53,497 nt of DNA, taken from the NCBI GenBank assembly GCA_034189225.1, contig JAXHVL010000021.1:1-53497 (forward strand). The letters run 5' to 3'. Source of the DNA: JAXHTY01 sp034189225 (GTDB lineage: Bacteria; Desulfobacterota; Desulfobacteria; Desulfobacterales; Desulfosudaceae). A program made the translations under genes and the position numbers. Shown piece by piece: positions 33,558 through 42,038 of this stretch; positions within the stretch are counted from its first letter, which is position 1; each line of letters starts with the position of its first letter. The notes under the pieces were generated by a model. The model ran no database searches. It saw only the letters and a program-made list of their open reading frames with translations, and had not been told where the DNA came from.

Positions 33558-33571
33558 GGTTTCCTCCGGTG

Positions 33572-34333
33572 TTACATCCGTTTGATGCGCGAGGCGCTTT
33601 TTATCCGGTCGGACAACAGTTTCGCGCATGTTGGACAGTATCGGTGATGTTCCTTGACGTGTGGATGATCATCGGTTCTGTTATCCACCCGGCTCATGAA
33701 TTTTGGCGTGGCAAAATAGCGGCCGCAGGCTTCACACTGCAGCAGCGGGTTCTGGCCGATCACCTCGTCGCGGATGGAAATGATGCGAAGACCGTTTTCA
33801 TCCTTCTGATGAATCACGTTTGTGGGACACATATTCACACAGGTGCCGCACCCGATACATTGGTTTTCGGGCCTGGGCACAACATAGGAGTCCCCGTTGC
33901 GTTTTTCCATTTTCAAGGCATCCGCACCCACCAGCTCCTTGCAGGCGCGCACGCAGAGCCGGCATCGTATGCATTCATCCGGAGGTGAGCCCATGTCAAT
34001 GCCGTGTTTTTCAGCCAGTTTCCATATCACCGGTGCTTCGGGCGCATATTTGGCAAGATTTCGAAAGGCCGTGGTGCGGGCTTTTTGCACGCGCTCGTTG
34101 TCCGTTTTGACCTCCATGCCTTCAACAGGCCTGGCTATGCAGGAAAGTTTAATCTGGGAAGGCTTGTCCGGGATTATCACTTCCACGACACAGAGCTTAC
34201 ATGCCCCGGCAGGAGAAAGGGCCGGATGGTAGCATAGCGCCGGAATATCGATGCCCTGTTTGCGAAGGAGATCGATGAGTCGTTTTTCCGGATCTGCCTG
34301 GATCTTTTGGTTATTGACGGTGATTTCAACCAT
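33572..34333 (-). CDS. 2Fe-2S/4Fe-4S electron-transfer protein (NuoG/HydC N-terminal-like)
   Basis: A 253-residue cytoplasmic Fe-S protein. Residues 1-70 are a plant-type 2Fe-2S domain (Cys34, Cys45, Cys48, Cys65). Residues 118-175 hold two 4Fe-4S motifs (CIRCRLCVRAC and CIGCGTCVNMCP). Residues about 200-240 hold two CxxC pairs (CEACGRYF and CPTCAKLL) that look like a zinc ribbon or a rubredoxin-like site. A C-x3-His type NuoG cluster is not obvious. It likely passes electrons between the GltD-like flavoprotein and the molybdenum subunit. The ATG at 34333 follows GGGGGGAAAAACA; the earlier in-frame start at 34414 would overlap the small gene upstream. Confidence 0.88.
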   Translation of the reverse strand: MVEITVNNQKIQADPEKRLIDLLRKQGIDIPALCYHPALSPAGACKLCVVEVIIPDKPSQIKLSCIARPVEGMEVKTDNERVQKARTTAFRNLAKYAPEAPVIWKLAEKHGIDMGSPPDECIRCRLCVRACKELVGADALKMEKRNGDSYVVPRPENQCIGCGTCVNMCPTNVIHQKDENGLRIISIRDEVIGQNPLLQCEACGRYFATPKFMSRVDNRTDDHPHVKEHHRYCPTCAKLLSDRIKSASRIKRM

Positions 34334-34358
34334 TGTTTTTCCCCCCGCAGGTGCGTGC

Positions 34359-34571
34359 CTATTGTTCAATGATGCGCAGGCAGTCCTGGGGCAGCCGGTG
34401 CGTGCCTTTTTCATTCAGGCTTACCTCGATCAACGCATCCGGGTCGTTTTTGCTGACATCCGGATCCGTGATAATGCCGTGCAGCCCGATAAATGCCTCC
34501 ATGTAATCTTCCCAGCTTTCATCGATGGAGCGTTGAAAAACTTCCACTTTCTGGCCCTGTCGAAATGTCAT
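34359..34571 (-). CDS. Small conserved-looking operon protein, SH3-like
   Basis: A 70-residue acidic protein not recognised by name. It is beta-rich: KVEVFQRSIDESWEDY, GLHGIITDPDVSKNDPD, ALIEVSLNEKGTHRLPQDCLRIIE. The closing strand pattern (value, turn, THRLP, then CLRII) is that of small KOW/SH3-like barrels. It fits snugly between the 2Fe-2S and GltD-like genes (gaps of 25 and 45 bp), so it is almost certainly translated. It may be an assembly or docking factor for the redox complex; this is inference only. Confidence 0.65.
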   Translation of the reverse strand: MTFRQGQKVEVFQRSIDESWEDYMEAFIGLHGIITDPDVSKNDPDALIEVSLNEKGTHRLPQDCLRIIEQ

Positions 34572-34616
34572 GATCCGTACCTCCTGACGGGATTGCGGGC
34601 ATTTTGCCGAGTTTGA

Positions 34617-36779
34617 CTATCTGGGCGGCGGAGTGATTTCCGCATGCTGCCCGCCGCTTTGGCGCCTGGCACATTCCAGGCATATGCGCCTGCCGTTTGA
34701 CATGGGTCTGACATCCCGCACGCGCTTGACAATATAATCATGGTATCGGGCCGGGCCGAGCACGGCACCGCAGACTTCGCAGTATTCAAGCTGCAGGCGG
34801 TTGAGCACCGTCCCGCACAGGGAAAGCTCCCGGTAGCCGTCGCGGTCTGTCATCTGCATGGCCCCGGTGGGGCAGTTGGTGGCACAGGCACCGCATGCGA
34901 TGCAGCGTTCGGCAGTGATGCGCAGATCCGTGGGACCGGGGTTGTCGAAATCCAGATATCCCAGGCAGAGCGCTTCAATTCCCATTTTGTCCCGGCAGAT
35001 TTCCACACACCGGCCGCACCGGATGCAGATGTCACAGCGCAGGCATCTTTTGGACTCCTCTTGGGCCTGCTGCTCATCGAATCCCAGGTGAACCTGCTGG
35101 AATGTAATGCGCCGCCGATCATTGCTTAATTGGCGCATTTTCGGCCGGTCCAGGTCCATTTTTAAAGAAGCGGGCATGTCAAAGTTCGGCAGGCGCCTGC
35201 GGCGGACCGGAACCCGCGGCAGCTCCGGCTGGGCAATGCCTTCAAAGTGACGGTGTATGGCCGAGGCGGCCTTTTTGCCACCGGCAATGGCTTCCACCAC
35301 GGTTGCCGGGCCGGTAACCGCATCGCCAACAGCAAAAACCCCCTGCTGGTTGGTTTGCATGGTCACGGTATGGACCCGGATGGTATTGCGACGGGTCCAG
35401 TCCACCTCCTCAAAGGCTTCAAGGCCATGGGGTCTGATCTCCTGGCCGATGGCCGGTATAATCACGTCTGCTTCAATGACGTGCTCGCTTCCCTCCACCG
35501 GGACCGGACGCCTGCGGCCGGATTCATCCGGTTCGCTCAGTTCTGCGCGTACACAGACAATGCCGGTGGCACGGCCGTCGGCGCCCTGGACCTGCTTGGG
35601 AATGGTCAGGTAAGAAAAGCCCACACCTTCTTCTTCAGCTTCCGCGACTTCCTCGTGATGGGCCGGCATCTGGTCATGGGTCCGGCGGTAAACAATGGTC
35701 ACTCTTTCACAGCCCAGGCGCAGGCAGGTACGGGCCGCGTCAATGGCCACGTTGCCGCCGCCGACCACGACCACTTTCTTGCCGGGACGCCGGTGATCGC
35801 CAAGGCTTACACGCAGCAGAAACGACACGGCCGGAATGACGCCTTCATAATCGTCTTCTCCTGGAATCATCAGCTTGTAGGAACCGTGAGCGCCAATGGC
35901 CAGCAGAAAGCCTTCAAACCCTTCGGAGCGAAGCGATTCAATGGTGATATCTTTTCCCAGCCGGGTGTTTAGGCGTATTTCCACGCCGAGCGATTCGATC
36001 ATGGCCACTTCCCGGTCAATGATCTCCCGGGGCAGTCGGTACCGGGGAATCCCGACCATCATCATGCCGCCGGCCATTGGAAGGGCCTCGATCACCGTCA
36101 CCCGATATCCCCGAAGGGCAAGATAATAAGCAGCGGTCAACCCGCCGGGACCCGCGCCGATGATACAGATTTTGCGGCCGTTGTCCGGACTGGGTTCCGG
36201 GTTCTGATAGCTATGGGCGGACATGGCCTTTTCTGCTGCAAACCCTTTTAAGTCCATGATTGCAATGGATTTGTCTATCCGGCCCCGCACGCACATGAAT
36301 TCGCAGGGATGTGTGCACACCAGTCCGCAGACCCAGGGGAAGGGGTTGTCCCTGCGGATCACGGAAATGGCTTCTGCATATTTGCCCTGGCCCACAAGGG
36401 TCACATATGAAGGAATGTCAATGCCTGCTGGACACGCCATCTGGCAAGGCGCCGGGGTCAGCATGGGACATCTGCCGGTTGGGCAGGTATTGGTGCGGAT
36501 ATGGCTTATAAACTCTTCCTGGTTTTGATCCACAAATGATGTCACATGCTCGCCAAATTCCCGGCAGGAGGGCGTCAGGCCCTCATTCACCATGTTTCGG
36601 GCAAGTTCCAGGATGCTGCCGAAATGATCGTCACCGGCCAGGCCCTGGGAAACATCGTGGACCAGGTCGAAAATCTCAGTGGCCTGCTGCCGGCAGCGGG
36701 GATGACTCAGTGATCCGTTGTTTAAGGTCTGCTCGATTTGATCGTGCAGTTTTTTGACACTGCAGGTTTGGGAATCCAT
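34617..36779 (-). CDS. GltD/NfnB-like FAD- and NAD(P)H-dependent oxidoreductase with extra Fe-S domains
   Basis: A 720-residue flavoprotein. After a helical N-terminal about 90 residues comes the Fe-S region of glutamate-synthase small subunits (CPTGRCPML, then CQMACPAGIDIPSY, then WVCGLVCTHPCEFMC). FAD is bound by ICIIGAGPGGLTAAYYLA (from 204) and NAD(P)H by VVVVGGGNVAIDAARTCL (near 345), followed by VTIVYRRTHDQMPA. IIPAIGQEIRP closes the flavin domain. The C-terminus adds a two-cluster ferredoxin (CLRCDICIRCGRCVEIC, CIACGACATNCPTGAM) and two CxxC pairs. It should feed NAD(P)H electrons to, or take them from, the neighbouring Fe-S and Mo proteins. There is no glutamate synthase large subunit nearby. 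Confidence 0.9.
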   Translation of the reverse strand: MDSQTCSVKKLHDQIEQTLNNGSLSHPRCRQQATEIFDLVHDVSQGLAGDDHFGSILELARNMVNEGLTPSCREFGEHVTSFVDQNQEEFISHIRTNTCPTGRCPMLTPAPCQMACPAGIDIPSYVTLVGQGKYAEAISVIRRDNPFPWVCGLVCTHPCEFMCVRGRIDKSIAIMDLKGFAAEKAMSAHSYQNPEPSPDNGRKICIIGAGPGGLTAAYYLALRGYRVTVIEALPMAGGMMMVGIPRYRLPREIIDREVAMIESLGVEIRLNTRLGKDITIESLRSEGFEGFLLAIGAHGSYKLMIPGEDDYEGVIPAVSFLLRVSLGDHRRPGKKVVVVGGGNVAIDAARTCLRLGCERVTIVYRRTHDQMPAHHEEVAEAEEEGVGFSYLTIPKQVQGADGRATGIVCVRAELSEPDESGRRRPVPVEGSEHVIEADVIIPAIGQEIRPHGLEAFEEVDWTRRNTIRVHTVTMQTNQQGVFAVGDAVTGPATVVEAIAGGKKAASAIHRHFEGIAQPELPRVPVRRRRLPNFDMPASLKMDLDRPKMRQLSNDRRRITFQQVHLGFDEQQAQEESKRCLRCDICIRCGRCVEICRDKMGIEALCLGYLDFDNPGPTDLRITAERCIACGACATNCPTGAMQMTDRDGYRELSLCGTVLNRLQLEYCEVCGAVLGPARYHDYIVKRVRDVRPMSNGRRICLECARRQSGGQHAEITPPPR

Positions 36780-36829
36780 TTCAACCGCCTTGTGCTGGTC
36801 CGGTTATATGTCCTGTCTATAAATCCTGG

Positions 36830-37486
36830 TTATAAGTCATGGGCCCGGGCCCTGGCATAGCGCTCCCGCCTGACTTCCGGGATTTCATCCGGGGTTCCGA
36901 AATAAAGACATTTTGTCGGGCACACCGTCACGCAGGCCGGTTCCAGGCCCGCTTCGACCCGTTCGTAGCAGTAGTCGCACTTGACGGCCTTGCCGGTTTC
37001 CGGATTCCATTGCGGCGCCCCCCAGGGACAGGCGGATATGCATGTTTTGCATCCCACGCAAAAATCCGGATCAACCGTGACAATGCCGTCTTCTGTGCGG
37101 GGGCGCATGGCACCTGTGGGGCAGGCGGCCACGCACCACGGGTTTTCACAGTGAAAGCAGGGCATGAAGGTATAGGCGGTTCTGGGCAGGTTGCCCACCC
37201 GCCGGGGGCCGATGGCGACCACCAGGGATGGAAACGGGCCCCTGGGAAGAGCCTGCCGGCTTTTGCATGCCGCCACACAGGCCATGCAGCCGATGCATCG
37301 TTTTTGATCCTGAAACAGGTAGTATTTGCTCATGATTTCGGAGACTCCTTTCTTGCCGGGCGGTAGCCAGGCAAACAACAGGTCCGGGGCAAGGCCGCAT
37401 GCCACAATACCAATGGCAATAACGCCAAAGGCGCCCATAAGAAGTTCGGACAACAGGGCATACCAATCGGGAAATACCGCATCCAT
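36830..37486 (-). CDS. Four-cluster ferredoxin-type subunit (DmsB/PhsB-like) with N-terminal membrane helix
   Basis: A 218-residue Fe-S protein. Residues 52-218 are a typical DmsB/HycB-type electron conduit with CIGCMACVAACK, CFHCENPWCVAACP, CVGCKTCISACPWG and CDYCYERVEAGLEPACVTVCP, room for four 4Fe-4S clusters. The first 50 residues contain one strong hydrophobic helix (MGAFGVIAIGIVACGLAPDLLFAWL) and are unusual for the family. Either the subunit is membrane-anchored, or translation starts at the internal ATG (codon 52), which has AAAGGAG 11 bases before it, and the upstream part is a separate small membrane peptide in the same frame. Confidence 0.82.
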   Translation of the reverse strand: MDAVFPDWYALLSELLMGAFGVIAIGIVACGLAPDLLFAWLPPGKKGVSEIMSKYYLFQDQKRCIGCMACVAACKSRQALPRGPFPSLVVAIGPRRVGNLPRTAYTFMPCFHCENPWCVAACPTGAMRPRTEDGIVTVDPDFCVGCKTCISACPWGAPQWNPETGKAVKCDYCYERVEAGLEPACVTVCPTKCLYFGTPDEIPEVRRERYARARAHDL

Positions 37487-37516
37487 CCATTCTGTTAACC
37501 ATTCGGACAGACTGCA

Positions 37517-38107
37517 TTATACTGCCTTCGAAGCGGTGTTGTTTTGTTTTTTTTCAAGCCTGATCCGGACAACGAATGCGGCGACGTAGAAAAACAAAAC
37601 ACAGCAGACAAACCAGAAGACGGCGCCAATGGGATACTGCTGTCCGTTGAACCAGGGAAGCATAAACAGGTATCTCCTGCCTGTCAGGGCTTCCAGCGCT
37701 TCAGGCGTATAGGTGGCATTGACGTATCCCAGCATCAGAAACAGGGGTATATACATTGTCAAAAGGTTCTTTAAAAAGCCTTCGAAAAAAAAATCATAGT
37801 AAATCTTGTTCAAATGCCCCTGGTCAATATTGCGCCCGAGCTGTCTGGCCTTTTCCGGATCCGCGTCTTTTAGCTGAAGTGCCTGCTGCTTGATATCATA
37901 CCAATAATAAAACTCTTGCTCCAGTTCCTTGTAACGCTTTGTCTTGAACTTTTTTCCAAACACCCTGGTAACCGCTGCTGTGAGCACGGCAATGCCGGCC
38001 ACAGCAGCGGTCGGGCCCAGCATGTGTAGCGGGCTGAACAAAATGTCCAGCCCTTGCTGCCCATACTGTACCATTGTTACAATAAACATCCAGAGTGTGT
38101 CCATCAT
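37517..38107 (-). CDS. Three-helix membrane protein, YidC/DUF106-like layout
   Basis: A 196-residue membrane protein without a firm family match. Layout: TM1 near residues 32-50 (GPTAAVAGIAVLTAAVTRVFG), then a charged helical hairpin of about 70 residues (KKFKTKRYKELEQEFYYWYD, DADPEKARQLGRN), then TM2 near 110-128 (FLKNLLTMYIPLFLMLGYV) and TM3 near 162-182. One TM, a basic cytosolic coiled coil and two more TMs is the plan of archaeal DUF106/EMC3 and the YidC core. It could assist insertion of the TauE-type exporter encoded just upstream (12-bp gap). That role is inferred only from shape and position. Confidence 0.55.
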   Translation of the reverse strand: MMDTLWMFIVTMVQYGQQGLDILFSPLHMLGPTAAVAGIAVLTAAVTRVFGKKFKTKRYKELEQEFYYWYDIKQQALQLKDADPEKARQLGRNIDQGHLNKIYYDFFFEGFLKNLLTMYIPLFLMLGYVNATYTPEALEALTGRRYLFMLPWFNGQQYPIGAVFWFVCCVLFFYVAAFVVRIRLEKKQNNTASKAV

Positions 38108-38119
38108 TGCTGAAACACC

Positions 38120-39829
38120 CTATATCCAGATTTCAATTTTGAAAAACCGGAAAAAGAGGAAAAACAGCACAATCGCCAGGATGACCTTGAGCTGTACTTC
38201 GGTAAACATCTTCTGCATCCGGCTGCCGATGTATCCGCCCACAAAACCGCCGATGATAATGGCGACGGCAATCCAGAGATCGGGCAGGTAGCCGTTTAGC
38301 AGGTACCCGATAAAGGAGCCGATACTGGAAAAGCAGGTCCCCACCAGGGAAACAGGCACGGCCACGTACATGGGCAGGGCCCCGACCATGGTCATAATCG
38401 GGGTGAGCAAAAAGCCGCCGCCGATGCCGAAAGCCCGGGCGACGATGCCGATACCCATGCCGATGAAGCCAAAGAGCAACGGGTTGATCTTGAATTCCTC
38501 GCCCCAAAACTTGAACTGGTAGTTAAACAGCTTGTTGGCACCGGTAGACATGGGCTCAATACGGCCCATGCGGGCAGCCCGGCCTTCTTCCTTGGCCTTC
38601 TGGACTTCCTGGTTAAATTTCTGGGTCATGGCCTTGATGTTCTGGCGTTTTTTCATGGCACGGGGGGTGAGCTCATACAGGGTCCGGATGCCCATGAGCA
38701 CAACCAGTACGGCCAGCCATTCCTTGTAAGAGGCAAGCGGCAGCACCTCGGTTACGTACTTGCCCAGCCAGATGGAGCCGATGAGAATGCCCACGCCAAA
38801 GGATAGCCCCACGGGCCATGCCACGCGTCGTTCCTTGATGGCGTACCGGTAAAACGAGCCCAGGGGCGAAAACAGGGTCAGGGCCACGTTGGAGGGGCGA
38901 AGCACGTTGGCAGCGTTGATGCCCACAGGTCCCATGGTGTTGACCACCATCACCTGGTAGGCGGCCATGAGCATGCCGCCGGCAGCACCAATCAGCGAGA
39001 AAAATGCTCCAACCAGAATTGCACCGAGAATGATCCAGAGCGGGTTCATGTACCGGCCGCCCAGAGACAGCCAGAAGCCGTTTCCGGCCTGGGTATATTC
39101 GCCGATCTCCTCTTCGTTAACAATCACGTCAAAGGAAGTGTCGGGCGGGGTGTGACGGAAGGACTCAAACGTGGCGGTAAATTCGCCCGTGGTCTTGTCC
39201 AGATCGATCGTTGTCCCTTCATCCCAGTAATTGCCGCTTTTTTCATGGTCTGTGATCACGCTGCGGGCAAAAATGGTGACCTTGCCCACCTGGGTGCGTT
39301 CTTTGGTAATGGTGTTGATGCCATAGCTGTTTTCATGGTTGTATTTGAAGAAGGCCCATTCTTCCGGGCTTTTCAGGGGGCCGAGCATGCTTTTGGCTTC
39401 CTGGTCCAGCTCCTGCCAGTCAGCGAGCATAAACATGGTGGTGCTGTAGATGCCCTTGACAAAAGAGGGGCCGCCAAAGCGTTTTTTCTCCACCGTGCCG
39501 AACCGGTCGGGGTTATTGGTGAGCATGTAGTAAAGGACAGGCACTGACGTGTCTGCCTCAAATGCGTTTTTCTCCACAGCGGCGTTCAGGCTTTTGACTT
39601 CATTGACGCCGCCGGCCTCGTTGGGGGCAAATGTGCGCTGGGAAGCGATTGCAATGTATAAATCGTCTCCCGGCTCGATTTTGCCGGAAATGGTAACTGT
39701 ATCACCGGCCAGGTATTCCTGCTTGCCAATTTCCGCCTGGACCTGTGCCAGGGCGGGCTGCGCGCACCATGCAAGGGCAGCTGCAATCACCATCCCAAAA
39801 AGTTGCATTCTGTTTCTGCGTACCGACAT
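38120..39829 (-). CDS. TauE/SafE-family exporter with large extracytoplasmic N-terminal domain
   Basis: First gene of the redox operon. After a signal peptide (AAALAWCAQPALAQ, ending near residue 29) about 210 residues form an exported beta-rich domain (QAEIGKQEYLAGDTVTISGK opens it). TauE/SafE membrane helices follow: GAFFSLIGAAGGMLMAAY near 280, a second half with FGIGGGFLLTPIMTMVGALP near 475, and VGGYIGSRMQKMF near the end. A cytoplasmic basic loop of about 60 residues splits the halves. Family members move sulfite, sulfoacetate, taurine-derived or other small anions. I start at 39829, with GGAGGT 5 bases before. The operon context points to export of an anion made or used by the Mo enzyme. 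Confidence 0.87.
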   Translation of the reverse strand: MSVRRNRMQLFGMVIAAALAWCAQPALAQVQAEIGKQEYLAGDTVTISGKIEPGDDLYIAIASQRTFAPNEAGGVNEVKSLNAAVEKNAFEADTSVPVLYYMLTNNPDRFGTVEKKRFGGPSFVKGIYSTTMFMLADWQELDQEAKSMLGPLKSPEEWAFFKYNHENSYGINTITKERTQVGKVTIFARSVITDHEKSGNYWDEGTTIDLDKTTGEFTATFESFRHTPPDTSFDVIVNEEEIGEYTQAGNGFWLSLGGRYMNPLWIILGAILVGAFFSLIGAAGGMLMAAYQVMVVNTMGPVGINAANVLRPSNVALTLFSPLGSFYRYAIKERRVAWPVGLSFGVGILIGSIWLGKYVTEVLPLASYKEWLAVLVVLMGIRTLYELTPRAMKKRQNIKAMTQKFNQEVQKAKEEGRAARMGRIEPMSTGANKLFNYQFKFWGEEFKINPLLFGFIGMGIGIVARAFGIGGGFLLTPIMTMVGALPMYVAVPVSLVGTCFSSIGSFIGYLLNGYLPDLWIAVAIIIGGFVGGYIGSRMQKMFTEVQLKVILAIVLFFLFFRFFKIEIWI

Positions 39830-39865
39830 GTACACCTCCTGTTTGTTTTCTTGTTTTTATTCAGT

Positions 39866-39893
39866 CAATAAAACCTGGTCCTTTGGGCCAGGT
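39866..39893 (-). terminator. Terminator between the transporter pseudogene and the redox operon
   Basis: On the minus strand ACCTGGCCC-AAA-GGACCAGGT is followed by TTTTATT. It sits at the 3' end of the chimeric transporter gene and just before the TauE-type gene, so the redox operon should have its own promoter in the remaining about 40 bases or within the hairpin region. Confidence 0.75.
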
Positions 39894-40859
39894 CAGAGAT
39901 AAAAGGCTACGCCGGTGAGGCGCAAAGCACGAAATTCGAAATTAGAAACAAATCCGCCGTGATTACAGCGTCGTCGGAAGTCCAATATCTGCGTTGCGAT
40001 TTCGGCCCGGCGGATTTGACCCGGGCAACCTCCCCGGTACTTGACACCGAGTCCGATGCACAAGGAAACAAGCACGTACAGTGCGATTTTGATCATCACC
40101 GAGAGGCGGTTAAACACGATCTCTCTGGAAACGTTGGTTAAATTGAGCAGCAGAGGAAATGTCAACGGAATCGTAAACATGCAAATGATGTTGGCCAGAA
40201 TCGTGATGAAAAGTGCATGTGCTGGATTGCCGCCAGCAGCCACGCTCATTACCACCCCTGAACTCATGGTTGTGGGCATGACCGCCACCAAGAACAAACC
40301 GATGGCAAAGCAGGTTTGCAGCGGGGCCAGACCGGCCAGCGCAGTGATTGCGGGTGCAATCAAAAATATAAGTGCCAGGGCAAGCAGCGTACCTGATATA
40401 TCTGACAGCCCGGAGCGAATCAGGCGCGGATTCAAAAGCATTCCGGAAAACAGAAAAACCAGAAATATCACCGCATCAGGGCCTTGCCTTGCCTTGAGCC
40501 ATTTGTCCATCATAGCCGGCAGGAACTGGAGCTTGACGTTCCGGTTATAATGCACCACCGCGATCAAGGAGTTCTTCACTCCGCCCTTTTGCAGATCCCC
40601 GAAAATGGGATAAAGCACATAGGGCGGTCCGGCGATAATAACCCCGGCGATGACCGCGTAAATCCAACCCCTGACTCCTGGCTCTTCTCCAATATGTTTT
40701 TGAATCTTTTGGGCATCTAAGTAACGATTGATTACGTAAATAACCCCGAATGACTATAGTCAAGACCGCTATGATTATAGCGAAAAAGAAATTAACCACA
40801 TTCCTCCAAATAGCGAATTTAAGTTTAGCAAATATAAAGCTAAAACTCAATTTCGGCAA
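39893..40859 (-). pseudogene. Chimeric transporter pseudogene: permease fragment joined to truncated SBF-type symporter
   Basis: From 40859 leftward the minus strand encodes, first, a permease segment in two frames: NVVNFFFAIIIAVLTIVI, then, after a frameshift near 40750, RGWIYAVIAGVIIAGPPYVL and KNSLIAVVHYNRNVKLQFLP, as in ArsP/YraQ (DUF318) permeases. Without a stop it runs into KWLKARQGPDAVIFLVFLFS and helices typical of bile-acid:sodium/SBF-like transporters, which lack their own N-terminus. That half is cut short after CIGLGVKYRG and its last about 45 codons are repeat-derived. The longest open frame is 39893-40618. Two unrelated truncated transporters and a repeat have been spliced together by deletion. 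Confidence 0.7.
39949..40018. repeat. 70-bp palindromic element
   Basis: CAAATCCGCCG at the left end and CGGCGGATTTG at the right end form the arms. On the minus strand the interior includes CAACGCAGATATTGGACTTC, which matches the right end of the repeat at 43264-43403. It forms the tail of the chimeric transporter frame. Confidence 0.6.
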
Positions 40860-40991
40860 TTAAAAAACGGAAAGTAAGGATAAGACTTTGCTTTTACGGA
40901 CATCAACCATAGCAAAGCTTGGTTTGTGTGTCAATAATTTTGTGGCCACTACATGTTGATGGGTGGATTTGAGTGGGATCGATGGGGTGTT

Positions 40992-41090
40992 TCAAGATTG
41001 CGGATATGCGTCAGTCAGCTGGGCCAGCCAATCCAAAGCAGAAAACACCTTGCGCTCACGGCCGTTTTCAGACTGATAAATGACTTTATC
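40992..41090 (-). pseudogene. IS91-type transposase fragment
   Basis: The minus strand reads DKVIYQSENGRERKVFSALD, then WLAQLT. This is the conserved core of the IS91/IS801 (Y2_Tnp) transposase just before its HIP motif. Only about 33 codons remain; the sequence then departs (DAYPQS, stop at 40992). Upstream residues in the same frame are not transposase-like. Confidence 0.6.
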
Positions 41091-41150
41091 ATGCGGGAGA
41101 TACGGGAACTGGGCGAGGCAGTCATCATCATCGATCAGCATCCCAGTATT
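41091..41150 (+). pseudogene. Short ATPase fragment
   Basis: Twenty plus-strand codons read MREIRELGEAVIIIDQHPSI, the Walker B region of HerA/DUF87-like ATP-binding proteins (often IREIRxxGE followed by IIxDQxPS). The frame breaks on both sides. It abuts the oppositely oriented IS91 scrap without a gap. The short length makes the call tentative. Confidence 0.4.
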
Positions 41151-41197
41151 TACCGCCAAACAACTTATCGGCGGAGTTCGGCATTTGGGTAAAATAA

Positions 41198-41593
41198 TCA
41201 AGGAAATAGAAAAAGAAGTGTTGTCGCTGGTGAAGTTAAAAAAGGAATTTGAAATTCTTCAGACCATTTCCGGTGTTCGTCGTTGTAATGTTCCCGGTGG
41301 TCAAGCCACTCCCTCTTGAGAATATCCCGGTAACTTGACTGAGCATTCTCAACGTATTGGGCCGCATATTCCATGATGACCTGCCGGGGATACCGCTTAT
41401 ATGGCAACATAAAATCAGGGTACTGAAGAAGACGCTTGTTGCAACCGGGACAACGCCATCGGACCAGAAAACAACACACGATCCGGATAAACTGTGCCAC
41501 CGGCACCTGGAGTCGTCGTTTTATGGCTTCATGTTGTTTGAAATATTCCGAAAGGGTCTTGCAGGCAGGACAAAACGGGATGGTAATCTCCAC
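41198..41593 (-). pseudogene. DUF6431-like zinc-ribbon protein, probably a mobile-element relic
   Basis: A 131-codon frame with CPACKTLSEYF near the start, then WRCPGCNKRLLQYPDFMLPY and KRYPRQVIMEYAAQYVENAQ. CPxC plus RCPGC followed by PDFxLPYKRY is the DUF6431 pattern found beside recombinases. The end (HRKWSEEFQIPFLTSPATT) is also family-like, so the protein may be nearly complete. No partner genes survive around it. I treat it as a relic because its neighbours are all fragments; a functional short protein cannot be excluded. Confidence 0.55.
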
Positions 41594-41982
41594 CTGGCCG
41601 TTGCGGGCTCGACGCGAATAATCTTCTATGTCTTCTATGGCAGGATTTGAATTTTTCTTGTCAGCTGGGTTTTTTTTGTAGTATAGTTAATTTCATGGCC
41701 TTCTTTCTTTGTTGTTTTTATCTCTTTATGGGAAGATATACCAATCGGTCAACAAAAAAAGAAGGCTTTTTTACTGCTGGTAGGCGGGGGAAGTGTTTTG
41801 AAATTACATTGCGGGGTAAGCAGGGTCAGTTATTCTGGGAATCGCCGGGCCAATTGTTGTGGGATGCAGGACGGTTTCATGCCGGATACAAAAAAATGTC
41901 ATTGAAAGCATCTTTTAAAAAATGAAAGGAGATGGTGAAAGATTAGGTCAAAATTTTTTTTGGTTGTCCGCTTATGCCTCTC
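41594..41982. other. Region without a recognisable gene
   Basis: A 92-codon plus-strand frame (41647-41925) has an N-terminal hydrophobic Cys/Phe-rich stretch and a basic remainder, but no ribosome-binding site or family resemblance. Its codon use looks random. The rest is AT-rich. I see no promoter or RNA that I can support. Confidence 0.4.
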
Positions 41983-42009
41983 TAATATCTAATTTCTGGA
42001 CGGCCACTA
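41983..42009. repeat. Solitary end of the 145-bp MITE family
   Basis: Read on the minus strand TAGTGGCCGTCCAGAAATTA followed by GATATTA, closely matching the left end of the element at 24044. The other end is absent. It sits about 30 bp before the start of the cytochrome c peroxidase gene. Confidence 0.7.
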
Positions 42010-42038
42010 ATTAAAAAAACTTTGAAAAGGAGAAGGGC

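Noticed and set aside
34617..36779. Glutamate synthase small subunit (gltD)
   Set aside because: The protein has extra N- and C-terminal Fe-S domains, there is no large subunit nearby, and the neighbours are a Mo enzyme and ferredoxins.
41647..41925. A 92-codon protein gene
   Set aside because: No ribosome-binding site, odd composition and no recognisable family; left as unassigned sequence.
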